A stretch of 64,000 bases of DNA. It comes from an uncultured Prevotellaceae bacterium (GTDB lineage Bacteria; Bacteroidota; Bacteroidia; Bacteroidales; Muribaculaceae). The translations under genes and the position numbers were made by a program. Below, one piece after another: positions 11,180 to 22,352 of this stretch (position 1 is its first letter; each line of letters opens with the position of its first letter). The DNA lies in contig CAMVPC010000018.1 of the NCBI GenBank assembly GCA_947169265.1, forward strand, positions 1-64,000, written 5' to 3'. The notes below the pieces were generated by a model, which saw only the letters and a list, made by a program, of their open reading frames with translations, had not been told where the DNA came from and made no database searches.

Positions 11180-11382
11180 ATTCGCCACAAAATTAATCAT
11201 TTTAACGCTCACCCGCAAGCGCGCACTCATTTGTGCCACGTGGCCCGCGGCGCGCGGAACAGGGGCGAATCCGAGTCCGTTAAGTGGAAAAATCAACTTT
11301 TTTCGCGATTTTTTTTATTATGTGGTAAATATCTATTAATTTTGCAGGTCAAAACGAAAATAATCACAGACAGACATAAAAA

Positions 11383-12096
11383 ATGGCTAAAAAGAAGAAT
11401 CAACCGACGCGCACCAAGCTGGAGGATTTCAACGACCAGCTCACCGGTGTAGGACAAAAACTTGAGAAGAACAAAAAACTTGTCTTTGGTATTGGCGGAG
11501 CTTTGCTCGCCGCGGCTTTGATTGTGTGGGGCGTTTTCCACTTCTACATCACCCCGCAGCACGAGAAGGCCGGAGCCCAGAACAACAAGGGCACCATGCT
11601 GGCCATGCTCGAAGGTAACGACACGCTGGCCCTCAAGGAGTTTGAGGCTGTCGCCAAGAACTACAGCAATGCCGAGGGTAATGTGGCCCACCTCTATGCC
11701 GCCACTGTCCTCTACAAGATGGGAACCGAAGATACCGTTGCCGCCAACGCCAAGAAATGCTACGAGCAGGCTCTCGCCCACCTCGAGAAGTACGAACCCG
11801 AAGGCAACCTCGTGGCTCCGGCCTCGCAGAACCTGAAAGCGAGCTGCTATATCAACCTGGGCAAGTATAACGAGGCCCTCGCGGCGCTCGACAACGCCGT
11901 CAAGCTGAGTGGCGACAACCAGGACTACGCTCCGGTGTTCCTGTTCAAGAAAGCCCAGTTGCTCGAGAGCGATAAGCTCAAGAAAATCGACGAGGCCATT
12001 AAGGTGTACGAGGAAATCCAATCGAAGTACCCCTTGGCTGCCGATGGAATGGGCGTCGAGAAATATCTCGAGCGCGCTCGTGCCAAGAAGGGCTAA
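11383..12096 (+). CDS. tetratricopeptide-repeat, single-TM protein (YfgM-like arrangement)
   Basis: 237 aa; one N-terminal TM 'LVFGIGGALLAAALIVWGVFHFYI' followed by TPR-like helices 'INLGKYNEALAALDNAVKLS'. Confidence 0.75.
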   Translation: MAKKKNQPTRTKLEDFNDQLTGVGQKLEKNKKLVFGIGGALLAAALIVWGVFHFYITPQHEKAGAQNNKGTMLAMLEGNDTLALKEFEAVAKNYSNAEGNVAHLYAATVLYKMGTEDTVAANAKKCYEQALAHLEKYEPEGNLVAPASQNLKASCYINLGKYNEALAALDNAVKLSGDNQDYAPVFLFKKAQLLESDKLKKIDEAIKVYEEIQSKYPLAADGMGVEKYLERARAKKG

Positions 12097-12223
12097 AGAA
12101 AGACAGAACTACAGCTTTAAAATACCATGGCCAATGCAGCACGCTGTCGCAATCGATAGGTGATGTGTTGGCCATTTGTTTACTCGTTTATCCGTCAACT
12201 TGTTAACTTTTAAAAAAATCAAT

Positions 12224-12934
12224 ATGAAAACAGTGTATAAACGCATTCTGCTCAAGCTCAGCGGCGAGTCGCTCATGGGCAAGCAAGGTTACGGCATTGA
12301 TCGCCAACGTCTCGACGACTATGCCCGCCAAGTAAAAGAAATCGTTGAGGCCGGTGTGCAGGTGGCTATCGTGATAGGTGGCGGCAACATCTTCCGCGGG
12401 CTCAGTGGCGCGGCACAAGGATTTGACCGTGTCAAGGGCGACCAAATGGGTATGTTGGCCACTGTAATCAACTCATTGGCGCTTTCATCGGCCCTTGAGG
12501 CCATTGGGCAACCCACCGGTGTGTTTACGGCCATCGCCATGGTGCCCATAGGCGAACAGTACACCAAGTGGCGTGCCATCGAGGCTATGGAGCAAGGCCG
12601 TGTCGCTATCTTGTCGTGCGGCACAGGTAGCCCCTTCTTCACCACCGACACCGGCAGTGCCCTGCGCGGCATCGAGATTGAGGCCGACGTGATGCTCAAG
12701 GGGACGCGTGTGGACGGCATCTACACCGCCGACCCCGAGAAAGACCCCACGGCAACGCGCTTCGACCGCATCAGCTACGACGAGATTTATGCGCGCGGCC
12801 TCAAGGTGATGGACATGACGGCCACGGTGATGTGCAAGGAAAACGGCCTTCCCATCCACGTGTTTAACATGGACGTGGTGGGCAACTTGCGCCGTGTCAT
12901 CGAGGGCGAGCCCATAGGCACAGTAGTGTATTGA
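12224..12934 (+). CDS. pyrH: UMP kinase
   Basis: 'YKRILLKLSGESLMGKQGYGID', 'VAIVIGGGNIFRG', 'TGSPFFTTDTGSALRGIEIEADVMLKGTRVDGIYTADPEKDPTATRFDRISYDE'. Confidence 0.97.
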   Translation: MKTVYKRILLKLSGESLMGKQGYGIDRQRLDDYARQVKEIVEAGVQVAIVIGGGNIFRGLSGAAQGFDRVKGDQMGMLATVINSLALSSALEAIGQPTGVFTAIAMVPIGEQYTKWRAIEAMEQGRVAILSCGTGSPFFTTDTGSALRGIEIEADVMLKGTRVDGIYTADPEKDPTATRFDRISYDEIYARGLKVMDMTATVMCKENGLPIHVFNMDVVGNLRRVIEGEPIGTVVY

Positions 12935-12984
12935 GTTTTTATAAGTAGACGAGTACTGCTTGCTTAAACTTAAAATAAATAATT

Positions 12985-13902
12985 ATGCGACAACCTAACG
13001 CGCGCACCATGGTGCGCAATCGTCACGAGAGCATCGCGCGATTCAATATTACCGAAGACAGCACCCTGCTGGCCACGGCAATGACCTTGCTGCGCGACCA
13101 CAAAACCAACAAGGTGAAATCAATGTTGCGGCACAACCAGCTGGCCGTCAACGGCGAGCCTTCGTCGCAATTTGACCGCCCGGTGCGCGCCGGCGACGTG
13201 CTCGAAGTGAATTTCACCCGCTCGTTCGATGTCTTCAGCCATCCCAGCGTGCGCCTGCTCTACAGCGACGACGATATTATGGTGGTGGAGAAACCGGCCG
13301 GCATGCTGGCCACCGGCGACGGACGCGCCAACGTCAAGGAGACCGTGTTCCACATCATGCGTGAGTTTGTGAAGCGACGCAACGACCGCGCCCACGTCTA
13401 TGTGGTCCACCGTCTCGAGCGTGAGGCCTCGGGCGTGATGTTGCTGGCTCGCACCAAGAAAGTGCGCGAGCAATTGGTCACGTCGTGGGGAACGCTCGTG
13501 GGTGAGCGCACTTATGCCGCCGTCGTTGAGGGACTCGTCGATGAGGACAGTGGCCAGGTGAAAGGTTATCTGGCCGAGGACGAGGAAACGCATCTCATCT
13601 ATGCCACCGACGACAAGACGGTGGGCAAGCCTGCCACCACGCCATGGAAGGTGGTGGAACGCGGACGGCGCAACACCTTGCTGGAAATCAGCCTTAAGAA
13701 CGCCTCAAAACACCAAATCCGCGTGCAAATGAGCCACATGGGACACCCCATCAGCGGCGACCGCTCTTACGGCGGCCACGCCTCGCCTTTGCGTCGCCTG
13801 GCCCTGCACTGCCTGCGCCTCACGCTCAACCATCCCACCACGGGCAAGCCCCTCACGTTCACCAGCCCGCTTCCCGAGGGCTTTGAGCGCTTGCTTAAGT
13901 AG
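12985..13902 (+). CDS. RluA-family RNA pseudouridine synthase
   Basis: S4-like N-terminus; 'VVHRLEREASGVMLLARTKKVREQL'; 'KHQIRVQMSHMGHPISGDRSYGG'. Confidence 0.93.
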   Translation: MRQPNARTMVRNRHESIARFNITEDSTLLATAMTLLRDHKTNKVKSMLRHNQLAVNGEPSSQFDRPVRAGDVLEVNFTRSFDVFSHPSVRLLYSDDDIMVVEKPAGMLATGDGRANVKETVFHIMREFVKRRNDRAHVYVVHRLEREASGVMLLARTKKVREQLVTSWGTLVGERTYAAVVEGLVDEDSGQVKGYLAEDEETHLIYATDDKTVGKPATTPWKVVERGRRNTLLEISLKNASKHQIRVQMSHMGHPISGDRSYGGHASPLRRLALHCLRLTLNHPTTGKPLTFTSPLPEGFERLLK

Positions 13903-13963
13903 CCGCGGGCTGCTTTTTCACGGTCACGATTTATTTATTGTCACGATTCACTAACGACGAAAC

Positions 13964-15322
13964 ATGGAATTTCTTGAACAACTGGGTAAGGAAATAATTG
14001 GGGTGAGCGACTTCCTGTGCGGCTACCCCGAGTTTGTGCTGCTCATTGGAGGCGGCTTGTTTTTGTTCTTCTACTCGGGAGCCATCTCGGTGCGCAAGTT
14101 CCCGGCTGCCATGCGGGCGCTGCGCCAGCACAAGAGTGCCGGGGGCGGACACGGCGAAATCAGTTCACTCCAGGCCATGTTCAGCGCCATCGCCGCCACA
14201 GTGGGCATGGGCAATATCGCCGGCGTGGCCATCGGGTTGTGGATAGGCGGTCCGGGCGTCATCTTCTGGATGTGGGTGAGCGCGCTCGTGGGTATGTCGA
14301 CCAAGTTTTTCGAGGGCACCTTGAGCGTGATGTATAAGGATGTGGACCGCGATGGCAAGCCCCAGGGCGGACCCATGTATATCATCACTCAAGGATTGGG
14401 AAAGAAATGGAAACCGCTGGCTGTCGCTTTCGCTGTCTTCGGGCTCGTGGGCACCTTGTGCCTCACGCAGGCTAATCAGCTCGTGGAGAGTGTGGTAACT
14501 GTGTTTAACGTACCGGGAACATTCGGGTGGAAAGCCGCTATGGGAGTGGTGATGGCCGCCATCGTAGCCGCCGTGATTCTGGGTGGTATCAAGCGCATCG
14601 GCAAGATAGCCTCGGGCGTGGTCCCCACCATGGTCGTGCTCTACCTGTTGCTCGTGGTCCTGGTCATGGCGCTCTACTACGATAAGTTGCCCACTGTGTT
14701 CTCCTCTATCGTCACGGGCGCTTTCAACTTTGAGGCCGGTTTTGGCGCTTTTGCCATCGTGGCCCTCACCGGAGCACGGCGTGCCGCCCTCGTCAACGAG
14801 GCCGGCGTGGGTACCGCCTCGATGATGCACGGCGCGAGCCACAACCGCGAACCGGTGCGCGAGGGCCTCATCGCCATGCTCGAACCGCTCATCGACTCGG
14901 GCATCGTGTGCACCCTCACCTCCATCCCCATCATTCTGGCGATGAACGGCGAGTTGGGCGGCCACACCACCGAGGGTGTCAAGGGCTTGGCCATCGCCAT
15001 GGGCTCTTTCAACACGCTACTGCCCCACGTGGGACAGTACCTGCTCATGGTCATCGTGTTCTTCTTCGCCTTCTCCACCATGTTCTCCTATTCCTACTAC
15101 GGACAAAAATGCTCGGCCTACCTTTTCGGTCCCAAGGCCGTGAAGTACTACAACATCTACTACCTGGTGATGATTGTCGTGGCCGCCGTCATCTCGCTCG
15201 ACGTGATGGTCGCCATTATGGACATCGCCTTCCTGCTCATGGCCGTGTGCACCATGACGGCCTTGCTGCTCCTCGCGCCGCGCGTGCGCGCCGCCGCCCG
15301 TGCCCACTTCGCAAAAAAATAG
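13964..15322 (+). CDS. alanine/glycine:cation (sodium) symporter, AGCS family
   Basis: 452 aa multi-TM; 'SSLQAMFSAIAATVGMGNIAGVAIGLWIGGPGVIFWMWVSALVGMSTKFFEGTLSVMYK', 'RAALVNEAGVGTASMMHGAS'. Confidence 0.93.
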   Translation: MEFLEQLGKEIIGVSDFLCGYPEFVLLIGGGLFLFFYSGAISVRKFPAAMRALRQHKSAGGGHGEISSLQAMFSAIAATVGMGNIAGVAIGLWIGGPGVIFWMWVSALVGMSTKFFEGTLSVMYKDVDRDGKPQGGPMYIITQGLGKKWKPLAVAFAVFGLVGTLCLTQANQLVESVVTVFNVPGTFGWKAAMGVVMAAIVAAVILGGIKRIGKIASGVVPTMVVLYLLLVVLVMALYYDKLPTVFSSIVTGAFNFEAGFGAFAIVALTGARRAALVNEAGVGTASMMHGASHNREPVREGLIAMLEPLIDSGIVCTLTSIPIILAMNGELGGHTTEGVKGLAIAMGSFNTLLPHVGQYLLMVIVFFFAFSTMFSYSYYGQKCSAYLFGPKAVKYYNIYYLVMIVVAAVISLDVMVAIMDIAFLLMAVCTMTALLLLAPRVRAAARAHFAKK

Positions 15323-15412
15323 CGGCTCGCCTCCTCAACGATATAATGGGTTGTTTTGCGCCATAGGCAGGCACTGTCCCAAACAGAATCCCCAAACAAA
15401 AGCGCGGTTTTT

Positions 15413-15444
15413 TTTGCTTTTGTGGGAGTCTTGCATTAATTTTG
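15413..15444 (+). promoter_or_regulatory. Bacteroidota sigma-ABfr-type promoter upstream of glgB
   Basis: TTTG (15413-15416), 20 nt spacer, TAATTTTG (15437-15444); an inverted repeat caaaagc...gcttttg (15397-15422) overlaps the -33 box. Confidence 0.65.
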
Positions 15445-15473
15445 CGAAAAAATAATGCTAAAGACTTAACGAC

Positions 15474-17603
15474 ATGGCTACAACAAAGAAGGCGGCGCCC
15501 GGCGGTGCCACGAAGAAAACGGCTGCGAAGAAAGCCGCTGTGAAGAAACCCGCGCGACGCGCTCTTAAGAACAATGTGTTACCGCTCATCAAGGACGACC
15601 CGTGGCTCGAGCCGTTTGCCGACGCCATCAACGGCCGGCACCAGGACTTCCTGCGCAAGGAGGCCGAGTTGACTCAGGGCAAACAGTCGCTCGACGACTT
15701 TGCCAACGCTTACAACTACTACGGGCTGCACCGTCTCGATGACGGACGCTGGGTGTTCCGCGAATGGGCCCCTAACGCCACGGCCATTTACCTCGTGGGG
15801 CAGTTCAACGGCTGGGCGCAAGAGAAGGAATATGCCCTCAACCGCCTCGACAACGGCAACTGGGAGCTCATCCTCGACGAGCACATGATGCACCATGGCG
15901 ACCTCTATAAGCTGATGATGCACTGGGATGGGGGTAGCGGTGAACGCATTCCGGCCTATGCCACGCGTGTGGTGCAGGACGAGGCGACGAAAATATTCTC
16001 GGCACAGGTGTGGGCCCCGGCCGAGCCTTACGCCTTCAAGGTACATGACTTCAAGCCTAACGTGAGCCCGTTGCTCATCTATGAGTGCCACATAGGCATG
16101 GCGCAGAACCGCGAGGGCGTGGGCACCTACGAGGAGTTCCGCACCGCTATCCTGCCGCGCATCGCCGCCGACGGCTATAACGCCATTCAAATCATGGCCA
16201 TTCAGGAGCACCCCTACTACGGGTCGTTTGGCTACCACGTGTCGAGCTTCTATGCCGCCTCGAGCCGCTTCGGCACCCCCGACGAGCTCAAGCACCTCAT
16301 CGACGACGCCCACGCTATGGGCATCGCCGTGATCATGGACATCGTGCACAGCCACGCCGTGAAAAACGAGCTCGAGGGCTTGGGCCGCTTCGACGGCAGC
16401 TACGACCTCTACTTCTACGGCGACAGCAAGCGCGAGCACCCGGCGTGGGACTCGCTGTGCTTCGACTACGGCAAGAACGCCGTGCTCAACTTCCTGCTGA
16501 GCAACTGCAAGTTCTGGCTCAAAGAATACGGGTTCGACGGCTTCCGTTTCGACGGCGTCACCTCCATGCTCTACTATAGCCACGGCCTGGGCGAGAGCTA
16601 TGGTAGCTATGGCGATTACTACAACGGTGGCCAGGACACTAACGCCATCACCTATCTTACACTGGCCAACAAACTCATTCATCAGGTCAACCCACACGCC
16701 ATCACCATCGCCGAGGAAATGAGCGGCATGCCCGGCCTGGCACGCAAGGTCGACGACGGCGGCATCGGTTTCGACTACCGCATGGCTATGGGAATCCCCG
16801 ACTACTGGATCAAGACCATCAAGGAAAAGAAAGACGAGGATTGGAAACCTACCTCCATATTTTGGGAACTCACCAACCGCCGCGCCGACGAGAAAACCAT
16901 CTCTTACGCCGAGAGCCACGACCAGGCCCTCGTGGGCGACAAGACCATCATCTTCCGTCTTATCGACAAGGAAATGTACTGGCACATGATGACCAACGAC
17001 CACAACGGCACCGTGGACCGCGGCATGGCCCTACACAAGATGATTCGCCTCGTGACCGCCGCCACCATCAACGGCGGATACCTCAACTTCATGGGCAATG
17101 AATGGGGGCATCCCGAGTGGATCGACTTCCCGCGCGAAGGCAACGGATGGAGTTATAAGTACGCGCGCCGCCAGTGGGACCTCGTCGACCGCGAAGACCT
17201 CAAGTACCGTTTCCTCAACAACTGGGACAACGACGTGATGCACTTGCTGGGCGACTGCCACAACTTCCAGGCCCTGCCCATCAACAAACTGTGGGACAAA
17301 GACGATGACCAGGTGCTCGCCTTCATGCGCGGAAACCTCGTGTTCGTGTTCAACTTCCATCCCTACAAGTCCTTTGCCGACTATGGTTTCCTGGCCCCGG
17401 TCGGTGAATACCACGGCGTGATGGACAGCGACAACGCCCGCTACGGCGGATATGGCAACATCGACGAGGGAGTGACCCACTTCACCCAGGGCGACCCGGT
17501 CTACGACAGCGCCCACCTGGGGTGGCTCAAGCTCTACCTCCCCGCCCGCTCGGCACTCGTGCTGCGCCTGCAACCCGCGCCGTCCCGCCGTCCCAAGAAA
17601 TAA
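15474..17603 (+). CDS. glgB: 1,4-alpha-glucan branching enzyme with Lys/Ala-rich N-terminal extension
   Basis: 'FREWAPNATAIYLVGQFNGW' CBM48, 'YECHIGMAQ', 'GFDGFRFDGVTSMLYYSHG', 'GNEWGHPEWIDFPREGN'; N-terminus MATTKKAAPGGATKKTAAKKAAVKKPARRALK. Confidence 0.93.
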   Translation: MATTKKAAPGGATKKTAAKKAAVKKPARRALKNNVLPLIKDDPWLEPFADAINGRHQDFLRKEAELTQGKQSLDDFANAYNYYGLHRLDDGRWVFREWAPNATAIYLVGQFNGWAQEKEYALNRLDNGNWELILDEHMMHHGDLYKLMMHWDGGSGERIPAYATRVVQDEATKIFSAQVWAPAEPYAFKVHDFKPNVSPLLIYECHIGMAQNREGVGTYEEFRTAILPRIAADGYNAIQIMAIQEHPYYGSFGYHVSSFYAASSRFGTPDELKHLIDDAHAMGIAVIMDIVHSHAVKNELEGLGRFDGSYDLYFYGDSKREHPAWDSLCFDYGKNAVLNFLLSNCKFWLKEYGFDGFRFDGVTSMLYYSHGLGESYGSYGDYYNGGQDTNAITYLTLANKLIHQVNPHAITIAEEMSGMPGLARKVDDGGIGFDYRMAMGIPDYWIKTIKEKKDEDWKPTSIFWELTNRRADEKTISYAESHDQALVGDKTIIFRLIDKEMYWHMMTNDHNGTVDRGMALHKMIRLVTAATINGGYLNFMGNEWGHPEWIDFPREGNGWSYKYARRQWDLVDREDLKYRFLNNWDNDVMHLLGDCHNFQALPINKLWDKDDDQVLAFMRGNLVFVFNFHPYKSFADYGFLAPVGEYHGVMDSDNARYGGYGNIDEGVTHFTQGDPVYDSAHLGWLKLYLPARSALVLRLQPAPSRRPKK

Positions 17604-17660
17604 CCCCGCGCCCCCCATCGCTTAGGCAATTTTTTTGACATAGAGGCATAGAGAACCTGT

Positions 17661-17726
17661 TTTTTGTTCGCGAGTGAAAAACTTCGCATTTCATTTTGTA
17701 TTGCGCTGAGTTTGCGTTAATGTTGC
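17661..17726 (+). repeat. palindromic promoter-bearing repeat, partial copy A1
   Basis: gaaaaacttcgcatttcattttgtattgcgct core shared with A2; TTTG-N19-TAATGTTG. Confidence 0.6.
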
Positions 17727-17738
17727 CTCTTTGAGGCG

Positions 17739-17820
17739 AAATTAGGCTTCACTTCGGCAATAAAAATGAAAAACTTCGCATTTCATTTTGTATTGCGCTC
17801 AGTTTGCACTAATTTTGCAA
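17739..17820 (+). repeat. palindromic promoter-bearing repeat, copy A2
   Basis: aaattaggcttcacttcggcaat...attgcgctcagtttgcactaattttgcaa; ends inverted (aaattag/ctaattt); TTTG 17787-17790, N19, TAATTTTG 17810-17817. Confidence 0.8.
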
Positions 17821-17936
17821 CTTGAAACCGCACGAGGGCAGGCAGAGCTGTCCTTGGGGCGGTTGAAGGCTTGACGCGAACAAAAGAATCACTAATAATA
17901 ATTCATCCTTAAAAACCCTAAGTATTATTTTGCCCA

Positions 17937-19844
<1,908 letters not shown>

Positions 19845-19867
19845 CCCCCCCCAGCAGCTTATTCATC

Positions 19868-21634
19868 ATGGAAGAAAAATTGATAAAACTTACTATAGAT
19901 AATCACGAGGTGGAAGTGCCCCAGGGTACTACGCTTCTTGAGGCCGGCAAGAGAGTCGGCATCGACATTCCCACTTTGTGCCACATCGACCTCAAGGGCA
20001 CTTGTGTGAAGAACAAACCGGCTTCGTGCCGCCTGTGTGTCGTCGAGGTGGAAGGACGCCGCAACCTGGCTCCCGCCTGTGCCACTAACTGCACGCCCGG
20101 CATGGTGGTCTACACCAACTCGGCGCGCGTGATTCGCGCACGCAAAACGGTGGCCGAGCTCATCCTCTCGGACCACCCCAACGATTGCCTCACCTGCCCC
20201 AAGTGCAGCGACTGCGAGCTGCAACGACTGGTGATGCGCCTTAACATCCGTCACATGCCTTACAACGATGGCGAGAAGAGCCAGCGCAAAAACGAGGTGA
20301 CGGCCGCCATCACCCGCAACATGGAGAAGTGCATCTATTGCCGCCGTTGCGAGAGCGTGTGTAACGAGGTGCAAAGCGTGGGTGTCCTGGGTGCCGTGCG
20401 CCGCGGCTTCAATACGACCATCGCCCCCACGTTCGACCGCATGTTTGTCGACACCGACTGCACCTACTGCGGACAGTGCGTGGCCGTGTGCCCCGTGGGC
20501 GCGCTCACCGAGCGTGACTACACCGACCAGCTCATGGCCGACATCACCGACCCCGACAAGGTCGTCGTGGCCCAGCCCGCTCCCGCCGTGCGTTACGCCC
20601 TGGGCGAGGAATTCGGCATGAACAAGGGTGAAATTGTCACAGGCAAGCTGGCTACCGCCCTGCGCGACCTGGGATTTGACTATGTGTTTGACACCGACTT
20701 TGGCGCCGACCTCACCATCATGGAGGAGGGTGCCGAAATTCTTGACCGTCTCAAGAAATTCCTCGCCGGCGACAAGACAGTGAAACTCCCCATCATGACC
20801 TCGTGCTGCCCCGCCTGGGTGAACTTCTTTGAGCACAACTACCCCGACCTGCTCGACTATCCATCGAGCGCCAAGTCGCCCGCCCAAATGTTTGGCGCTA
20901 TCGCCAAGACTTACTGGGCCGAGAAGATGGGTATCCCGCGCGAAAAACTCGTCGTGGTGTCAATCATGCCCTGCTTGGCCAAGAAATATGAATGTGGACG
21001 CGAGGAATTCAAGGTCAACGGTAATCCCGACGTGGACTACAGCATCTCCACGCGCGAGTTGGCACGACTCATCAAGCGCGCCAACATCAACTTCGCGCAA
21101 CTCCCCGACAGCGACTTCGACAGCCCCCTCGGCGAATCGACCGGCGCCGCCGCCATCTTTGGCGTCACCGGTGGCGTAATGGAGGCCGCGCTGCGCACCG
21201 TCTATGAGGTGTACACCGGCAAGACGTTGCCTCACATCGACTTGAAGGAAGTGCGTGGTTTTGACGGCATCCGTGAGGCCACGATTGACTTGAACGGATT
21301 TGAATTGAAGGTTTGTGTGGCCCACACGCTGAGCAATGCGCGCATCATCATGGACAAGCTGCGCGCCGGCGAGCTCGACTACCACGTGGTCGAGGTGATG
21401 GCATGCCCCGGCGGCTGCATCGGCGGCGCCGGACAGCCCTATCACCATGGCAATTTCGAGGTGCTCAAGGCACGCTGCGAGGCGCTCTATGCCGAGGATA
21501 GCGGCAAGCCGCTACGCAAGAGCCACGAGAACCCCGACATCCAGAAGCTCTACAAGGAATTCCTTGGCGAGCCGCTGAGCGAGAAGTCACATCACTTGCT
21601 GCACACTCATTATTTTGACAAATCAATCAAGTAA
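19868..21634 (+). CDS. [FeFe] hydrogenase catalytic subunit, NuoG-like N-terminus (HydA type)
   Basis: [2Fe-2S] 'CRLCVVEVEG', 'DHPNDCLTCPKCSDCELQ', 2[4Fe-4S] 'CIYCRRCESVC...CTYCGQCVAVC'; H-cluster motifs 'TSCCPAWVNFFE', 'MPCLAKKYE', 'EVMACPGGCIGGAGQPY'. Confidence 0.96.
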   Translation: MEEKLIKLTIDNHEVEVPQGTTLLEAGKRVGIDIPTLCHIDLKGTCVKNKPASCRLCVVEVEGRRNLAPACATNCTPGMVVYTNSARVIRARKTVAELILSDHPNDCLTCPKCSDCELQRLVMRLNIRHMPYNDGEKSQRKNEVTAAITRNMEKCIYCRRCESVCNEVQSVGVLGAVRRGFNTTIAPTFDRMFVDTDCTYCGQCVAVCPVGALTERDYTDQLMADITDPDKVVVAQPAPAVRYALGEEFGMNKGEIVTGKLATALRDLGFDYVFDTDFGADLTIMEEGAEILDRLKKFLAGDKTVKLPIMTSCCPAWVNFFEHNYPDLLDYPSSAKSPAQMFGAIAKTYWAEKMGIPREKLVVVSIMPCLAKKYECGREEFKVNGNPDVDYSISTRELARLIKRANINFAQLPDSDFDSPLGESTGAAAIFGVTGGVMEAALRTVYEVYTGKTLPHIDLKEVRGFDGIREATIDLNGFELKVCVAHTLSNARIIMDKLRAGELDYHVVEVMACPGGCIGGAGQPYHHGNFEVLKARCEALYAEDSGKPLRKSHENPDIQKLYKEFLGEPLSEKSHHLLHTHYFDKSIK

Positions 21635-21658
21635 GAATTTGGCTAAATCCTATATATT

Positions 21659-22141
21659 ATGGCAAAAGAAATGAAACTGGCATGTAATGTCATTGAGCAG
21701 GTGGAGGCCATCTGCGATAAGCACGGCAATCGTCCGGGCGAACTTATCAACATCTTGCACGAGGCCCAGTCGCTCCACGGCTATCTGCCCGAAGAGATGC
21801 AGCGCATTATCGCCCGCAAGCTCAATATACCCGCCTCGAAGGTCTACGGCGTGGTCACGTTCTATTCGTTCTTCTCGATGACCCCCAAGGGCAAGCACCC
21901 CATTTCGGTGTGCCTGGGAACGGCCTGCTACGTGCGCGGCTCCGAGAAACTGCTCGAGGAAATCAAGCGCATCCTCAAGATTGACGTGGGCGAAACGACC
22001 CCCGACGGCAAGTTCTCGCTCGACTGCCTGCGCTGCGTGGGCGCCTGTGGACTGGCTCCCGTGGTGACCATCGGCGAGAAGGTGTACGGCCGCTTGCAGC
22101 CCAAGGACGTCCAGAAGATTCTCGAAGAGGTGGGCGACTGA
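21659..22141 (+). CDS. NuoE-like [2Fe-2S] subunit (HydC type)
   Basis: 'GELINILHEAQSLHGYLPEEMQRIIARKLNIPASKVYGVVTFYSFFSMTPKGKHPISVCLGTACYVRG', 'CLRCVGACGLAPVVTIGEKVYG'. Confidence 0.95.
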   Translation: MAKEMKLACNVIEQVEAICDKHGNRPGELINILHEAQSLHGYLPEEMQRIIARKLNIPASKVYGVVTFYSFFSMTPKGKHPISVCLGTACYVRGSEKLLEEIKRILKIDVGETTPDGKFSLDCLRCVGACGLAPVVTIGEKVYGRLQPKDVQKILEEVGD

Positions 22142-22165
22142 TTCCACCATCTTCCCCCCGCGATA

Positions 22166-22202
22166 AAAAAACGGTCATGCCGCATCGGCATGGCCGTTTT
22201 TT
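22166..22202 (+). terminator. strong hairpin terminator downstream of the nuoE-like gene
   Basis: aaaaaacggtcatgccg-cat-cggcatggccgtttttt, 17 bp stem with one T-G wobble, A/T tails on both sides. Confidence 0.8.
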
Positions 22203-22352
22203 GCGATAAGCCGCGTGCTTCGTGCCCGAAATGTGGAAAAATATTCTTAAATTTGTACTGAAAATCACGGCAAAATGTGTGCCGCCTTGCCGCGAAAGGC
22301 GCTATATTGCTGATTTTCATCTGTTTTTCGCAAACCAATAGAATTGAAGATT

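Noticed and set aside
12127-12175. Inverted repeat atggccaa...ttggccat upstream of pyrH considered as a riboswitch or terminator
   Set aside because: Only 8 bp stem with a 33 nt loop and no T-tract; too weak to call.
15579-17003. 474 aa minus-strand ORF antisense to glgB, with similar long antisense ORFs at 19859-20887, 24219-25484 and 24505-25776
   Set aside because: Compositionally typical shadow ORFs (His/Val/Gly/Ala-rich, no domains) opposite genes with strong family motifs.
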